This document shows, in pieces, positions 8,301 to 20,856 of a stretch of 64,000 bases of DNA. Each line of letters opens with the position of its first letter. Position 1 is the stretch's first letter. The notes below the pieces were generated by a model. That model saw only the letters and a list, made by a program, of their open reading frames with translations, ran no database searches and had not been told where the DNA came from. The position numbers and the translations under genes were made by a program. The DNA is from Bog-756 sp963701325 (GTDB taxonomy: Bacteria; Actinomycetota; Acidimicrobiia; Acidimicrobiales; RAAP-2): positions 1,488,001 through 1,552,000 of the forward strand of contig OY969604.1 of assembly GCA_963701325.1 (NCBI GenBank), read 5' to 3'.

Positions 8301-8765
8301 TCAGGGGGCGGCGGCGCGTGCGTTGAGCACCTCGAGGGCACGATCGGCGTGCACGTTCATCCTGACTTCGCTCTGGATGGCCTCGATGACCCGCCGATCA
8401 GGGCCGATCACGAAGGTGGCCCGCTTGGTCGGTGACAACTTGGTGAACCGCCGGCGCACCCCGAACTGGGTGGCCACCGCGCCGTCCGGGTCCGAGAGAA
8501 GGGGGAAGTCGAAGGAGTACTTGTCCGAGAACTGCTTCTGCTTGGCGACGTCGTCGGCGCTGATGCCGACGCGCTGGGCACCGACCGCGTCGAATTCGGC
8601 CTTCACGTCGCGGAAGTGGCAGCTCTCCTTCGTGCAACCCGGCGTCATCGCCGCCGGGTAGAAAAAGAGGACCACCGGTCCGGCCGCGACCAGGTCGCTC
8701 AGCTTGCGCAGGGTCCCGTCCTCGTCGGGCAGTTCAAAGTCCGGTGCCAGATCGCCTTTCTCCAC
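8301..8765 (-). CDS. peroxiredoxin, Bcp/PrxQ type
   Basis: Thiol peroxidase reducing hydroperoxides with electrons from thioredoxin. The AhpC/TSA fold shows GDLAPDFELPDEDG, VVLFFYPAAMTPGCTKESC with the peroxidatic Cys in TPGC and a candidate resolving Cys five residues on, and FPLLSDPDG. Roughly 154 residues. GTG 8765 is chosen because VEKGDLAPDF matches family starts; TTG 8783 would add six residues. Neither has a good ribosome site. A second Bcp-like gene lies at 18907. Confidence 0.88.
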   Translation of the reverse strand: MEKGDLAPDFELPDEDGTLRKLSDLVAAGPVVLFFYPAAMTPGCTKESCHFRDVKAEFDAVGAQRVGISADDVAKQKQFSDKYSFDFPLLSDPDGAVATQFGVRRRFTKLSPTKRATFVIGPDRRVIEAIQSEVRMNVHADRALEVLNARAAAP

Positions 8766-8966
8766 GAGGAGGAGGCTAGTCAACAGTGGGCGGTCCCGCC
8801 CGGAGCCCGTGGCCGGGCATGCAGGGCGCTCCCGTAAGATGGCCGATCAGTAGCCAGCTCTGCCTGCGGCACGCCGGGATCCCGAGCGTACCCACCGGCT
8901 CGGATGCAGTCGGAACGGTGCTCCGGCGCGAGAGCCACGCGAGAGACAAGACGGGAGTTCACCCAC

Positions 8967-10016
8967 ATGCCGATCGCGATCGAAGTCGACAGCCTGGAGA
9001 AGACGTTCACCGGGAAGCGATCGGTCCGCGCCCTCGACGGGGTCAGCTTCGCCGTCGAGGAGGGGACGGTCTTCGGACTGCTCGGACCCAACGGCTCCGG
9101 CAAGACCACGGCGGTCCGCATCCTGACCACCATCCTCCAGCCGGACGGCGGCACCGCACGGGTCCTCGGCCACGACGTGCGCAAGGAGGCGGCGCTCGTC
9201 CGCAGCCTCATCGGCCTGGCCGGCCAGTACGCCGCAGTCGACGAGAACCTGACCGGCCGCGAGAACCTCCAGATGGTCGGGAACCTCAACCACCTCGAAC
9301 GTGCCCTCGTGGCCGAGCGGGCGAGGGAGCTGCTCGAGCAGTTCGGCCTCACCGACGCCGGCGATCGCCCGCTCAAGACCTACTCGGGAGGCATGCGCCG
9401 ACGGCTCGACCTGGCCGCCGCCCTCGTCGCCCGCCCGACCGTGCTCTTCCTCGACGAGCCGACCACCGGGCTCGACCCGCAGAGCCGCAACGACCTCTGG
9501 GGGGTCATCGAGGCGCTCGTCGGAGGGGGCACGTCAGTGCTCCTCACCACCCAGTACCTCGAGGAGGCCGACCGGCTGGCCACCTCCCTGGCCGTCCTCG
9601 ACCACGGGCGGGTCATCGCCGAGGGCACGCCCGCGTCGATGAAGGCGGAGCTCGGCGCGACCGTGCTCGAGGTCGGCCTGTCCCGCATCGACGAGGCCCA
9701 ACGGGCCGGTGCCCTCCTCGAGGCCCTCGGTCCCCATCCTGCCCAGGTCAACGGCACCGTGGTCGAGGTCACGGTGGACAACGGCCCCGAGGCGGCCATG
9801 ACCGGGCTCCGGTCCCTGGACAGCGCAGGCATCGTCCCGACCATGTTCAACCTCCGCCAACCGAGCCTCGACGACGTCTTCCTCTCACTGACCGGCCACC
9901 GGACCGAGGGGGACGAGACCGAGGACGGGGACGAGACCCCGACCGCGCGGGGTCGCCGGCGCCGGATGCGCCTGGCAGAGGAGGCCATGCCGGTGGTCAC
10001 GGGGGAGCTCGGATGA
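8967..10016 (+). CDS. ABC transporter ATP-binding protein, DrrA type
   Basis: Energising subunit of a two-gene ABC exporter. Visible are Walker A LLGPNGSGKTT, the Q-loop region, signature YSGGMRRRLDLA, Walker B TVLFLDEPTTGLDP and an H-loop TTQYLEEADRLA. A C-terminal DrrA-type domain follows from about residue 230, and a charged glutamate/threonine-rich tail follows that. ATG 8967 lies behind GGGAG. The stop overlaps the permease start as ATGA. DrrA-like systems export drugs, lipids or glycolipids; the cargo here cannot be read from sequence. Confidence 0.92.
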   Translation: MPIAIEVDSLEKTFTGKRSVRALDGVSFAVEEGTVFGLLGPNGSGKTTAVRILTTILQPDGGTARVLGHDVRKEAALVRSLIGLAGQYAAVDENLTGRENLQMVGNLNHLERALVAERARELLEQFGLTDAGDRPLKTYSGGMRRRLDLAAALVARPTVLFLDEPTTGLDPQSRNDLWGVIEALVGGGTSVLLTTQYLEEADRLATSLAVLDHGRVIAEGTPASMKAELGATVLEVGLSRIDEAQRAGALLEALGPHPAQVNGTVVEVTVDNGPEAAMTGLRSLDSAGIVPTMFNLRQPSLDDVFLSLTGHRTEGDETEDGDETPTARGRRRRMRLAEEAMPVVTGELG

Positions 10017-10837
10017 CGACCACCATCACCGCGCCGACCGTCTCGCGCAGACCGCTCCCAGTCGGACCGGCCGCCAAGCTCCGCTGGGGCATCTCGGACA
10101 CCCTGACCCTGACCCGCCGCAACCTGCTGGCCATCACCCGCATCCCCGAGGCGCTCTTCTTCTCGACGGTGCAGCCGATCATGTTCGTGCTGCTCTTCCG
10201 GTACGTGTTCGGCGGCGCGATCAGCACCCCGAACGGGAGCTACGTGAACTACCTGATGCCGGGGGTCTTCGTGCAGACGGTGGCCTTCGGTGCGGTGAGC
10301 ACCAGCATCGGCCTGGCCGAGGACCTCCAGAAGGGCCTCATCGAGCGATTCCGCGCCCTGCCCATGTCGCGTGGCGCGGTGCTGACCGGACGCACCACGG
10401 CCGACGTGGTGCGCAACGTCTTCGTGGTGGTCATCATCACCGTGGTGGGCTTCCTGGTCGGCTTCCGGCCCACCACCGGGGTGCTGGCCTACCTGGCCGG
10501 GATCGGCCTCATCCTGCTGTTCGCCTATGCCCTGTCCTGGGGGTTCGCGGTCATCGGTCTCTCGGCGCCGAACAGCGAGACCGCACAGGTGATGTCCTTT
10601 CCCATCCTCTTCCCGCTCATCTTCGTCTCGTCGGCCTTCGTCCCGGTCGACGCGATGCCGAGCTGGTTGCAGGGATTCGCCACCTACCAACCGGTGAGCG
10701 TGGTCATCACCGCCTGCCGCGCGCTCATGATCGGGGGGCCGACCGCGAAGTGGGTGGTCCAGTCCCTCGTCTGGACGGCACTGCTCCTGGCCGTCCTCAT
10801 TCCCCTGGCCGTCCACCGGTACCGCACCCGCACCTGA
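10013..10837 (+). CDS. ABC-2 type transporter permease, DrrB type
   Basis: Membrane subunit of the exporter, 274 residues with about six predicted membrane segments. It has the ABC-2 family features: an N-terminal LTRRNLLAITRIPEALFFST segment, a coupling region LQKGLIERFRALPMSRGAVL, and the conserved final third FPLIFVSSAFVPVDAMPSWLQ with N-P-V-like YQPVSVVI. It overlaps the ATPase gene by four bases, so the two are made together. Confidence 0.92.
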   Translation: MTTTITAPTVSRRPLPVGPAAKLRWGISDTLTLTRRNLLAITRIPEALFFSTVQPIMFVLLFRYVFGGAISTPNGSYVNYLMPGVFVQTVAFGAVSTSIGLAEDLQKGLIERFRALPMSRGAVLTGRTTADVVRNVFVVVIITVVGFLVGFRPTTGVLAYLAGIGLILLFAYALSWGFAVIGLSAPNSETAQVMSFPILFPLIFVSSAFVPVDAMPSWLQGFATYQPVSVVITACRALMIGGPTAKWVVQSLVWTALLLAVLIPLAVHRYRTRT

Positions 10838-10888
10838 TCCTCGGGACCGACTGGAGCCGGCTCCCGCTGACGCAGGCAGAATAGGGAC

Positions 10889-13573
<2,685 letters not shown>

Positions 13574-13597
13574 GCGCGCCCGCACCCGGTAGCCACG

Positions 13598-14692
13598 TCA
13601 GCCCCCGGCGCTCTCCCGCATCCGGCGGACGACCTCGTCGACGACCTCGCTGGTGGAGGCGGCACCCCCGAGATCGAAGGTCCGGATGCCGTCGGCCGCC
13701 GTCTCGAGGGTCGCTTCGCGGATGGATCGGGCCGCGGCGGCGACCGGATGGGCGGGATCGGTGGCGGCACGGTCGAGCACGGCGGCACAGGCGAGGAGCA
13801 TGGCCATCGGGTTGGCCACGTTCTTGCCCAGGAGGGACGGGGCCGTCCCGTGCGGGGCCTCGGCCATCGCCACCGTGGGATGCAGGTCGTCGTCGAGGGC
13901 GAGCAGGACCGACTCGGCTCCCGCGATCGAACCGAACAGGGCGAGCACCAGGTCTGAGAGGCAGTCCCCGTCGCGGTTGAGCGCGGGGACCACGAGGGAC
14001 TGGTCGTCGGACTCCGTGAGCAGTCCCGCGTAGGCGGCGTCGATGAGCACCGGCCGGTAGGCGACCGCCGGATGGCACGTGGCTGCGGCGTCCATCTCCT
14101 CCTTCAACATCGCCTCGTAGACGGTCGAGACGGTCCACTTGGGACCCCCGAACACGCAGGCCCCGAGAGCTGAGGCCGTGCGGAACGAGAATTCGGCCAC
14201 CGCCCGGCAGACCGACCGCTCGATGCGCTCGGTACGCCAGGCCCGCTCGACGCTGCCCCCGGGTGGACCCGACCGCCCCTCCTCGGCGCCGTAGGCATCG
14301 CCGACCGCCATGCGGACGACCACGATGGGGTGCACCACCGGAGCCAGAGGGACCACCCCCGGGATGCGCCGTCCGGTCCGCACGATGACCGACCCCCCGA
14401 CCCCTTCGCGCAGGATGCGGTTCGGCGACCCGACGTCGCCGGTGGTCGGCGGGGTGACGGTGGCCGCCTTCAGACCGAGCCCGGTCACGCACATCGCCTC
14501 GGCCGCCTCGGAGACCACCCGGTTGCCGGTGCGCCGGCGGTTCACGAGGGAGAGGTCGAACCGGTGCAGGTCGACCGGGACGCCGAGCACCGCCGGGTCG
14601 AGCACCCGGAGCGCCTCCTCGAGCAGCTCCTGGCCCGTCTCGTCACCCTCGCAGACCACCAGCTGCGTGCGGTCGGTCGAAGCGGTGGCCAC
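13598..14692 (-). CDS. isocitrate/isopropylmalate dehydrogenase family protein, probably isocitrate dehydrogenase
   Basis: A 364-residue beta-decarboxylating dehydrogenase. The substrate-binding block GSPNRILREGVGGSVIVRTG keeps Ser, Asn and two Arg at the positions used by E. coli Icd, and VVRMAVGDAYG supplies the third Arg. Further blocks are FGGPKWTVSTVYEAMLKEEM, VPALNRDGDCLSDLVLALFG and AEAPHGTAPSL. The usual N-terminal GDGIGPE is GDETGQE here. The GTG start overlaps the deacetylase stop as TAGTG. Convergence with acnA supports a TCA role, but cofactor and exact substrate are not proven. Confidence 0.82.
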   Translation of the reverse strand: MATASTDRTQLVVCEGDETGQELLEEALRVLDPAVLGVPVDLHRFDLSLVNRRRTGNRVVSEAAEAMCVTGLGLKAATVTPPTTGDVGSPNRILREGVGGSVIVRTGRRIPGVVPLAPVVHPIVVVRMAVGDAYGAEEGRSGPPGGSVERAWRTERIERSVCRAVAEFSFRTASALGACVFGGPKWTVSTVYEAMLKEEMDAAATCHPAVAYRPVLIDAAYAGLLTESDDQSLVVPALNRDGDCLSDLVLALFGSIAGAESVLLALDDDLHPTVAMAEAPHGTAPSLLGKNVANPMAMLLACAAVLDRAATDPAHPVAAAARSIREATLETAADGIRTFDLGGAASTSEVVDEVVRRMRESAGG

Positions 14693-15441
14693 TAGGCGGT
14701 GTTCACCACCTGGAACGATTCGGCCAGCCGTCCATCGGGCAGGCCGGCTGCGAGGGCGGTTCCCGACATCCAACTCCGGAGCAACTCCTCGAGATGGTCC
14801 CCGTCGCCGACCTGGCTGCGGTGGGAACGCAGGGCGGCGAGCTTCCGCTCGAACACGCCGGTGGCGTCGACCACCCGGTCGGCCCGCTCGGTCGCCATGA
14901 TCCACAGCTCGGGGACCGTGTGGGGCTCGAGGCCCTCCTCGAGCAGATCGGGGAAGGCGAACGGGTTGCGTGCATCCGGGTAGACCGCGCACGCCGCTGC
15001 CTCCCCGGCGGCCAGGTGGTCTGGGTGGCTCGCGTAGATGCGGGACCAGTTGCGCTCCGGAGACTGGGCCACCACCCGGTCCGGCCGCACCCGGCGGATG
15101 ACCGCGGCGATAGCACGGCGCAGCTCGAGGCTGGGCGTGACCATCCCGTCGGGGAACCCGAGGAAGGTCACGTCGGTCACGCCCACCGACCGGGCGGCCA
15201 CCAGCTGCTCCTCGCGCCGCAAGGCGGCCATGTCGGCGCGGCTGATCGAACGGTCCGATCCCCCCGCGTCGCCGTCGGTGACAATGCAGTAGGAGACCTC
15301 GACCCCGCGCCCGGTCCACACGGCGACCGATCCGGCCGCGCCGAAGTCGACGTCGTCGGGATGGGCGGTGACCACCAGGATGCGAGCGACCGGCTCGGTG
15401 CCGTCGTCGACGGTCAGCGGCGGGACGGGACTGTCGGCCAC
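14692..15441 (-). CDS. PIG-L family (LmbE-like) deacetylase
   Basis: Zinc-dependent N-deacetylase family that includes MshB, Mca and BshB. The metal site is VVTAHPDDVDFGAAG near the N-terminus with a downstream ASHPDHLAAGEAA. The 249-residue length fits. GTG 15441 is chosen because GAGGAG lies six bases upstream. Mycothiol S-conjugate amidase or a sugar deacetylase are possible; sequence alone does not decide. Coupled to the downstream dehydrogenase by a one-base overlap. Confidence 0.85.
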   Translation of the reverse strand: MADSPVPPLTVDDGTEPVARILVVTAHPDDVDFGAAGSVAVWTGRGVEVSYCIVTDGDAGGSDRSISRADMAALRREEQLVAARSVGVTDVTFLGFPDGMVTPSLELRRAIAAVIRRVRPDRVVAQSPERNWSRIYASHPDHLAAGEAAACAVYPDARNPFAFPDLLEEGLEPHTVPELWIMATERADRVVDATGVFERKLAALRSHRSQVGDGDHLEELLRSWMSGTALAAGLPDGRLAESFQVVNTA

Positions 15442-15507
15442 GGGGATCTCCTCATGCGTCAACACCTGTGCGGGACGCCCGGCTGCGGCAACGGACGCCG
15501 CTGGGGC

Positions 15508-16755
15508 TCAGGATCGCTCGGGGACCCATCCGGCCAGGTCGGCCAGGCGTGGGTCGTTGGAGAACATCTCGACGATGGGCATCCGGAGCCCGATCCGGGT
15601 CTGGATCCGCTCGACCTCGAGGACTTGGTTCCACTGGACCAGGGTGACCACCATGCCGGTCGATCCGGCACGGGCGGTACGACCGGAACGGTGGAGGTAG
15701 GCCTTGTGGTCCTCCGGAGGGTCGAAGTGGACGACCACGTCGACCGCGTCGATGTCGAGGCCACGGGCGGCCACGTCGGTGGCCACCAGGGTGTGCAACC
15801 GACCGTCCGTGAAGTCCTTCAGGGTGCGCTCACGGTTGGCCTGCCGGAGGTCGCCGTGGATGGCGCCGGCCCGGACCCCCTCCTTGGCCAGCTGCTCGAC
15901 GAGGCGGTCCGCCCCGTGCTTCGTGCGCACGAAGACCAGGGCCTTTTCGGAGTTGCGACAGATGGCCGCACAGACCTTGACCCGGTCCATCTGGTGCACC
16001 TCGAGGAACCGGTGCTCCATCGCCTCGACGGTCGTGGAGGGCGAGGCGACCTCGTGGCGGACCGGGTCGGTCAGGTAGCGGCTGACCAGCCGGTCGATGG
16101 CGCCGTCGAGGGTGGCGGAGAAGAGCAGCGTCTGGTGCTCGCGCTCGAGACGCCGCAGCACCCACTCGACCTGGGGCATGAACCCCATGTCCGCCATCCG
16201 GTCGGCCTCGTCGAGCACGAGGGTCTCGATGTCGGCGACGGAGAGCTCGCCGCGGTCCCCCAAGTCGATGAGACGCCCCGGGGTGGCGATGACCACGTCG
16301 ACGCCGCGGCGCAGGCGCTTGATCTGGCGCTCGATGTCAGCCCCGCCGTAGACGGCGACGGTCCGCAGGCCGGTCGCCTCCGCGAGGGGCTCGAGGACCT
16401 CGCTCACCTGCACGGCGAGCTCGCGGGTGGGCACGAGCACCAGGGCCCGTGGGCGCCCCGGCTCGGTGGACCGGGCAGCCATGGTGCGCTGGAGCAACGG
16501 GATGCCGAAGGCGAGGGTCTTGCCTGAGCCGGTCTTGGCCTTGCCGCAGACGTCGCGGCCGGCCAGCGCGTCGACGACGGTCATGGCCTGGATCGGGAAC
16601 GGGGAGTGGATGCCCTGCTTCTCGAGCTCGTCCACGATTGCGGGTGCGACGCCGAGGTCTGCGAAGGACGGCGGGGGGTCGGTGAGGCCGTCGAGATCCG
16701 ACGGCGGACCCGTCGGATCGAGGACGCGATCCGGCGGATCGGTGAGGGTGGTCAT
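15508..16755 (-). CDS. DEAD-box ATP-dependent RNA helicase
   Basis: RNA-unwinding ATPase of 415 residues. Motifs run in order: Q motif (SPFPIQAMTV), I (KAKTGSGKT), Ia (VPTRELA), II (LDEADRM), III (LLFSATLDG), IV (ALVFVRTKHGADRLV), V (ATDVAARGLDIDAV) and VI (YLHRSGRTARAG). ATG 16755 has GAGAGAG upstream. It lacks the long C-terminal extension of DeaD or RhlE subfamilies, so it is a minimal-core helicase. Likely roles are ribosome assembly or mRNA turnover. Confidence 0.94.
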   Translation of the reverse strand: MTTLTDPPDRVLDPTGPPSDLDGLTDPPPSFADLGVAPAIVDELEKQGIHSPFPIQAMTVVDALAGRDVCGKAKTGSGKTLAFGIPLLQRTMAARSTEPGRPRALVLVPTRELAVQVSEVLEPLAEATGLRTVAVYGGADIERQIKRLRRGVDVVIATPGRLIDLGDRGELSVADIETLVLDEADRMADMGFMPQVEWVLRRLEREHQTLLFSATLDGAIDRLVSRYLTDPVRHEVASPSTTVEAMEHRFLEVHQMDRVKVCAAICRNSEKALVFVRTKHGADRLVEQLAKEGVRAGAIHGDLRQANRERTLKDFTDGRLHTLVATDVAARGLDIDAVDVVVHFDPPEDHKAYLHRSGRTARAGSTGMVVTLVQWNQVLEVERIQTRIGLRMPIVEMFSNDPRLADLAGWVPERS

Positions 16756-16997
16756 GGGATTCGGGTGCTCTCTCTCATCGTTCGGTGACGGCCGGAGCCG
16801 GCCGTCGACGCCGTGCGAGTCACGGGCGTCTGTGGGCCCGCCTCGGGCCATTGTCCGGGACGGCGTGACCGACCAGAAGAACAGGATGAGGAAGACCCCG
16901 GTGGCGGGCACTCACCCGACCACGAGTGCCAGTGTACCCGTCAACCACCCATGACCAGGTCGATCGTCCCCGCCAGGGCCCCGGCGGGCCCGGCCGC

Positions 16998-18794
<1,797 letters not shown>

Positions 18795-18866
18795 GATGGT
18801 CGTCCCTTCCAACCGGGGTGCAGGGTGAGTCTCCCACGGGGCCCGGCCCCGCGTGCCCCGAGTGTG
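18795..18866 (-). promoter_or_regulatory. thiC leader, possible degenerate TPP riboswitch
   Basis: Read on the minus strand, the leader has in order GGGGCACG, a perfect CGGGGCC/GGCCCCG hairpin, GGGAGA, CACCC, GCACC, CCGGTTGG and AAGGGA. This parallels the TPP-aptamer order GGGGUGC, P3 hairpin, CUGAGA, ACCC, GAACC, CCGG, AAGGGA. But CUGAGA is altered, and most of the P4/P5 arm that contacts the pyrophosphate is missing. I cannot tell a reduced aptamer from chance. Confidence 0.3.
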
Positions 18867-18906
18867 CCATCGTGTGCGTCGAACGCGTACCGGCGAAAGG
18901 ACGACC

Positions 18907-19371
18907 ATGGGAACGCTCGCCTCCGGAGACAAGGCCCCCGGCTTCACCCTCCCCGACCAGGACGGCAAACCGGTGTCCCTCAAGGACTTCGCCGGCAAGC
19001 CCGTCGTCGTCTACTTCTACCCGAAGGACGACACCCCGGGATGCACCAAGGAGGCCTGCCAGTTCAACGAGAATCTGCAGGCCTTCAAGAAGGCCAAGGT
19101 TCCCGTGCTCGGCATCTCGGCCGACACCGCGGTCAAGCACAAGGCCTTCCGGGCCAAGTTCGGGCTCAAGTTCCCGCTGCTCACCGATGCCGACCACTCG
19201 GTCGGCACCGCGTACGGGGCCTGGGGCGAGAAGACCCTTTACGGCAAGAAGACCACCGGGGTCATCCGGTCGACCTTCCTGGTCGCAGCGGATGGGACCA
19301 TCGCCCGGGCCTGGTACCACGTTCGGGCGGACGGCCACGCAGCCAAGGTGCTCGAGGAAGTGACCGCCTGA
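18907..19371 (+). CDS. bcp: thioredoxin-dependent peroxiredoxin (Bcp)
   Basis: A 154-residue Bcp-type thiol peroxidase with GDKAPGFTLPDQDG, VVYFYPKDDTPGCTKEACQF (peroxidatic Cys in TPGC, resolving Cys five residues later), and FPLLTDADHSVGTAYG. ATG 18907 follows AAAGGA. It is closer to classical Bcp than the gene at 8301, whose active-site loop reads FYPAAMTPGC. It is divergent from thiC. Confidence 0.93.
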   Translation: MGTLASGDKAPGFTLPDQDGKPVSLKDFAGKPVVVYFYPKDDTPGCTKEACQFNENLQAFKKAKVPVLGISADTAVKHKAFRAKFGLKFPLLTDADHSVGTAYGAWGEKTLYGKKTTGVIRSTFLVAADGTIARAWYHVRADGHAAKVLEEVTA

Positions 19372-19442
19372 ACAGCACGTCCGGGCTCCCGATGGCACGG
19401 CGGCGTCCGACGAGCCAGGGAATCCGGGCCCGGGACCGACAC

Positions 19443-19448
19443 TAGGGT
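19443..19448 (+). promoter_or_regulatory. -10 box of FrhB-like gene, leaderless
   Basis: TAGGGT ends exactly six bases before ATG 19455 and no Shine-Dalgarno is present, so the transcript probably begins at the start codon. Confidence 0.5.
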
Positions 19449-19454
19449 GGCCCC

Positions 19455-20579
19455 ATGCCGCCCGAGAAGCCGCACTGGACCGAGCTCCTCACCGAGGTGG
19501 TGACGTCCGGGTTGTGTACTGGGTGCGCCGCCTGCATCGTGGCCTGCCCCTACGACGTCCTCTCCTACGACGACACCGGGGGCCGGTACAAGCCCTTCCA
19601 CATCGATGCGGAAGGCGGGCCCGACAGCTGCACCCACGGCGTCAAGGGGTGCACCATGTGCACGCGTGCCTGTCCGCGGTTCCGACTGTGGGAGCCGGAG
19701 ATCGACACCCACCTGTTCGGCCGGGAGCGGACCGTCGAGGAGGTGGCCGGCATCTCCTCGGACGTCCTGTTGGTGCGGGCGACCGACCCCGACGTGCTCG
19801 AGTGCGGTCAGGACGGAGGGCTGGTCTCGGCACTGCTCATCTGGGCCCTCGAGCACGACGTGATCGACGCCGCCCTCGTGTCCTACCTCGAAGGCGACGG
19901 GTCGACGTGGAAGGCCGTCCCGGGGGTCGCCACCACCCGCGCGGAGGTCCTGGCCGCCGCCGGGTCCCGCTACACGTACTCTGCAAACCCGCTCGCCTAC
20001 CCGCAAGCGATCGCCGCAGGCGCCGAACGGATCGCCCTCGTCGGCATGGGGTGCCAGGCCTCGGCTCCCCCGGTGATGTCCGCCCGCAAGGCCGGCAAGA
20101 TCGCACGCCGGCTCTCGCTCAGCATCGGGTTGCTCTGCTCGAAGACCTTCGACGACGCGATCTTCCCCGAGCTCTTCGAGGCTCGGTACGGGATCGCCCG
20201 GGCCGACATCGAGAAGATGAACATCAAGGGCGTCTTCCAGGTCTGGACCCGGGACGGCGAATTCCACGAGATCCCCCTCAAAGAGGCCCACGCCTGGACC
20301 CGTGAGGGATGCAAATCGTGTCCGGACTTCGCCGCCGAGCACGCCGACATCTCGACCGGCGGGATCGGAGCGTTCAACGACTGGACGCTCACCATGGTCC
20401 GGACCGAAACGGGCCGGGAGGTCCTCAACGGCATGATCGACGACGGCGCGGTCGAGACCCGGCCCGGTGACGACGATCCGGGGGCCATCGAGTTGCTGCA
20501 CAAATTGTCCCGGGTCAGCCGGAGGCGCTGGCCGGAGACCGCGGTGCCCATGCCCCGCCGGCTGCCCGTCCGCACCTGA
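19455..20579 (+). CDS. coenzyme F420 hydrogenase/dehydrogenase beta-subunit family protein
   Basis: A 374-residue FrhB/FdhB-like flavoprotein. It begins with two ferredoxin-type [4Fe-4S] motifs (LCTGCAACIVACPYDV and GCTMCTRACPRF). Then come the family N-terminal domain (CGQDGGLVSALLIWALE) and C-terminal domain (ALVGMGCQASAPPVM, GLLCSKTF, and REGCKSCPDF, which adds cluster or redox cysteines). Homologs reduce or oxidise F420 with ferredoxin, or act in other FeS/flavin transfers. No F420 synthesis gene and no partner subunit is nearby, so its partner is unknown. Confidence 0.85.
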   Translation: MPPEKPHWTELLTEVVTSGLCTGCAACIVACPYDVLSYDDTGGRYKPFHIDAEGGPDSCTHGVKGCTMCTRACPRFRLWEPEIDTHLFGRERTVEEVAGISSDVLLVRATDPDVLECGQDGGLVSALLIWALEHDVIDAALVSYLEGDGSTWKAVPGVATTRAEVLAAAGSRYTYSANPLAYPQAIAAGAERIALVGMGCQASAPPVMSARKAGKIARRLSLSIGLLCSKTFDDAIFPELFEARYGIARADIEKMNIKGVFQVWTRDGEFHEIPLKEAHAWTREGCKSCPDFAAEHADISTGGIGAFNDWTLTMVRTETGREVLNGMIDDGAVETRPGDDDPGAIELLHKLSRVSRRRWPETAVPMPRRLPVRT

Positions 20580-20762
20580 GCCCCTGATGCGCGGCGAGCG
20601 GCGCTGGCCGAATGGCCGGTCCCGCGACCGCCTCCCAGCCGCCCACGGCGGGTGAGAATGCACTAAGAATCCGCCGAAACGGCCCGGCTGCCCGACTGGG
20701 ACGGCTTCCTGGGCGTACAGTGAGCAGGTCGACCGCACATCCGGTCGCCACGGCATCCGGTG

Positions 20763-20781
20763 GCGTCACCGCTCGTGACGC
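20763..20781. promoter_or_regulatory. inverted repeat upstream of MMPL gene
   Basis: GCGTCAC and GTGACGC are perfect seven-base arms separated by CGCTC, 75 bases before the MMPL start and 40 bases after a TACAGT box (20716-20721). The size suits a dimeric repressor operator. The rest of the 277-base gap (20580-20856) holds a CATCCGGT direct repeat and nothing else I recognise. Confidence 0.4.
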
Positions 20782-20856
20782 TACGCCGCAGATCGCCCGT
20801 CCGTCGTCGGCGGCTCAGCCGCCCCTGGGGCCACACCACGTTTCCTGGAGGACCCA

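Noticed and set aside
8967..10837. Antibiotic self-resistance exporter of a biosynthetic cluster
   Set aside because: DrrAB-like similarity is clear, but no polyketide, peptide or tailoring gene lies nearby; the neighbours are housekeeping genes.
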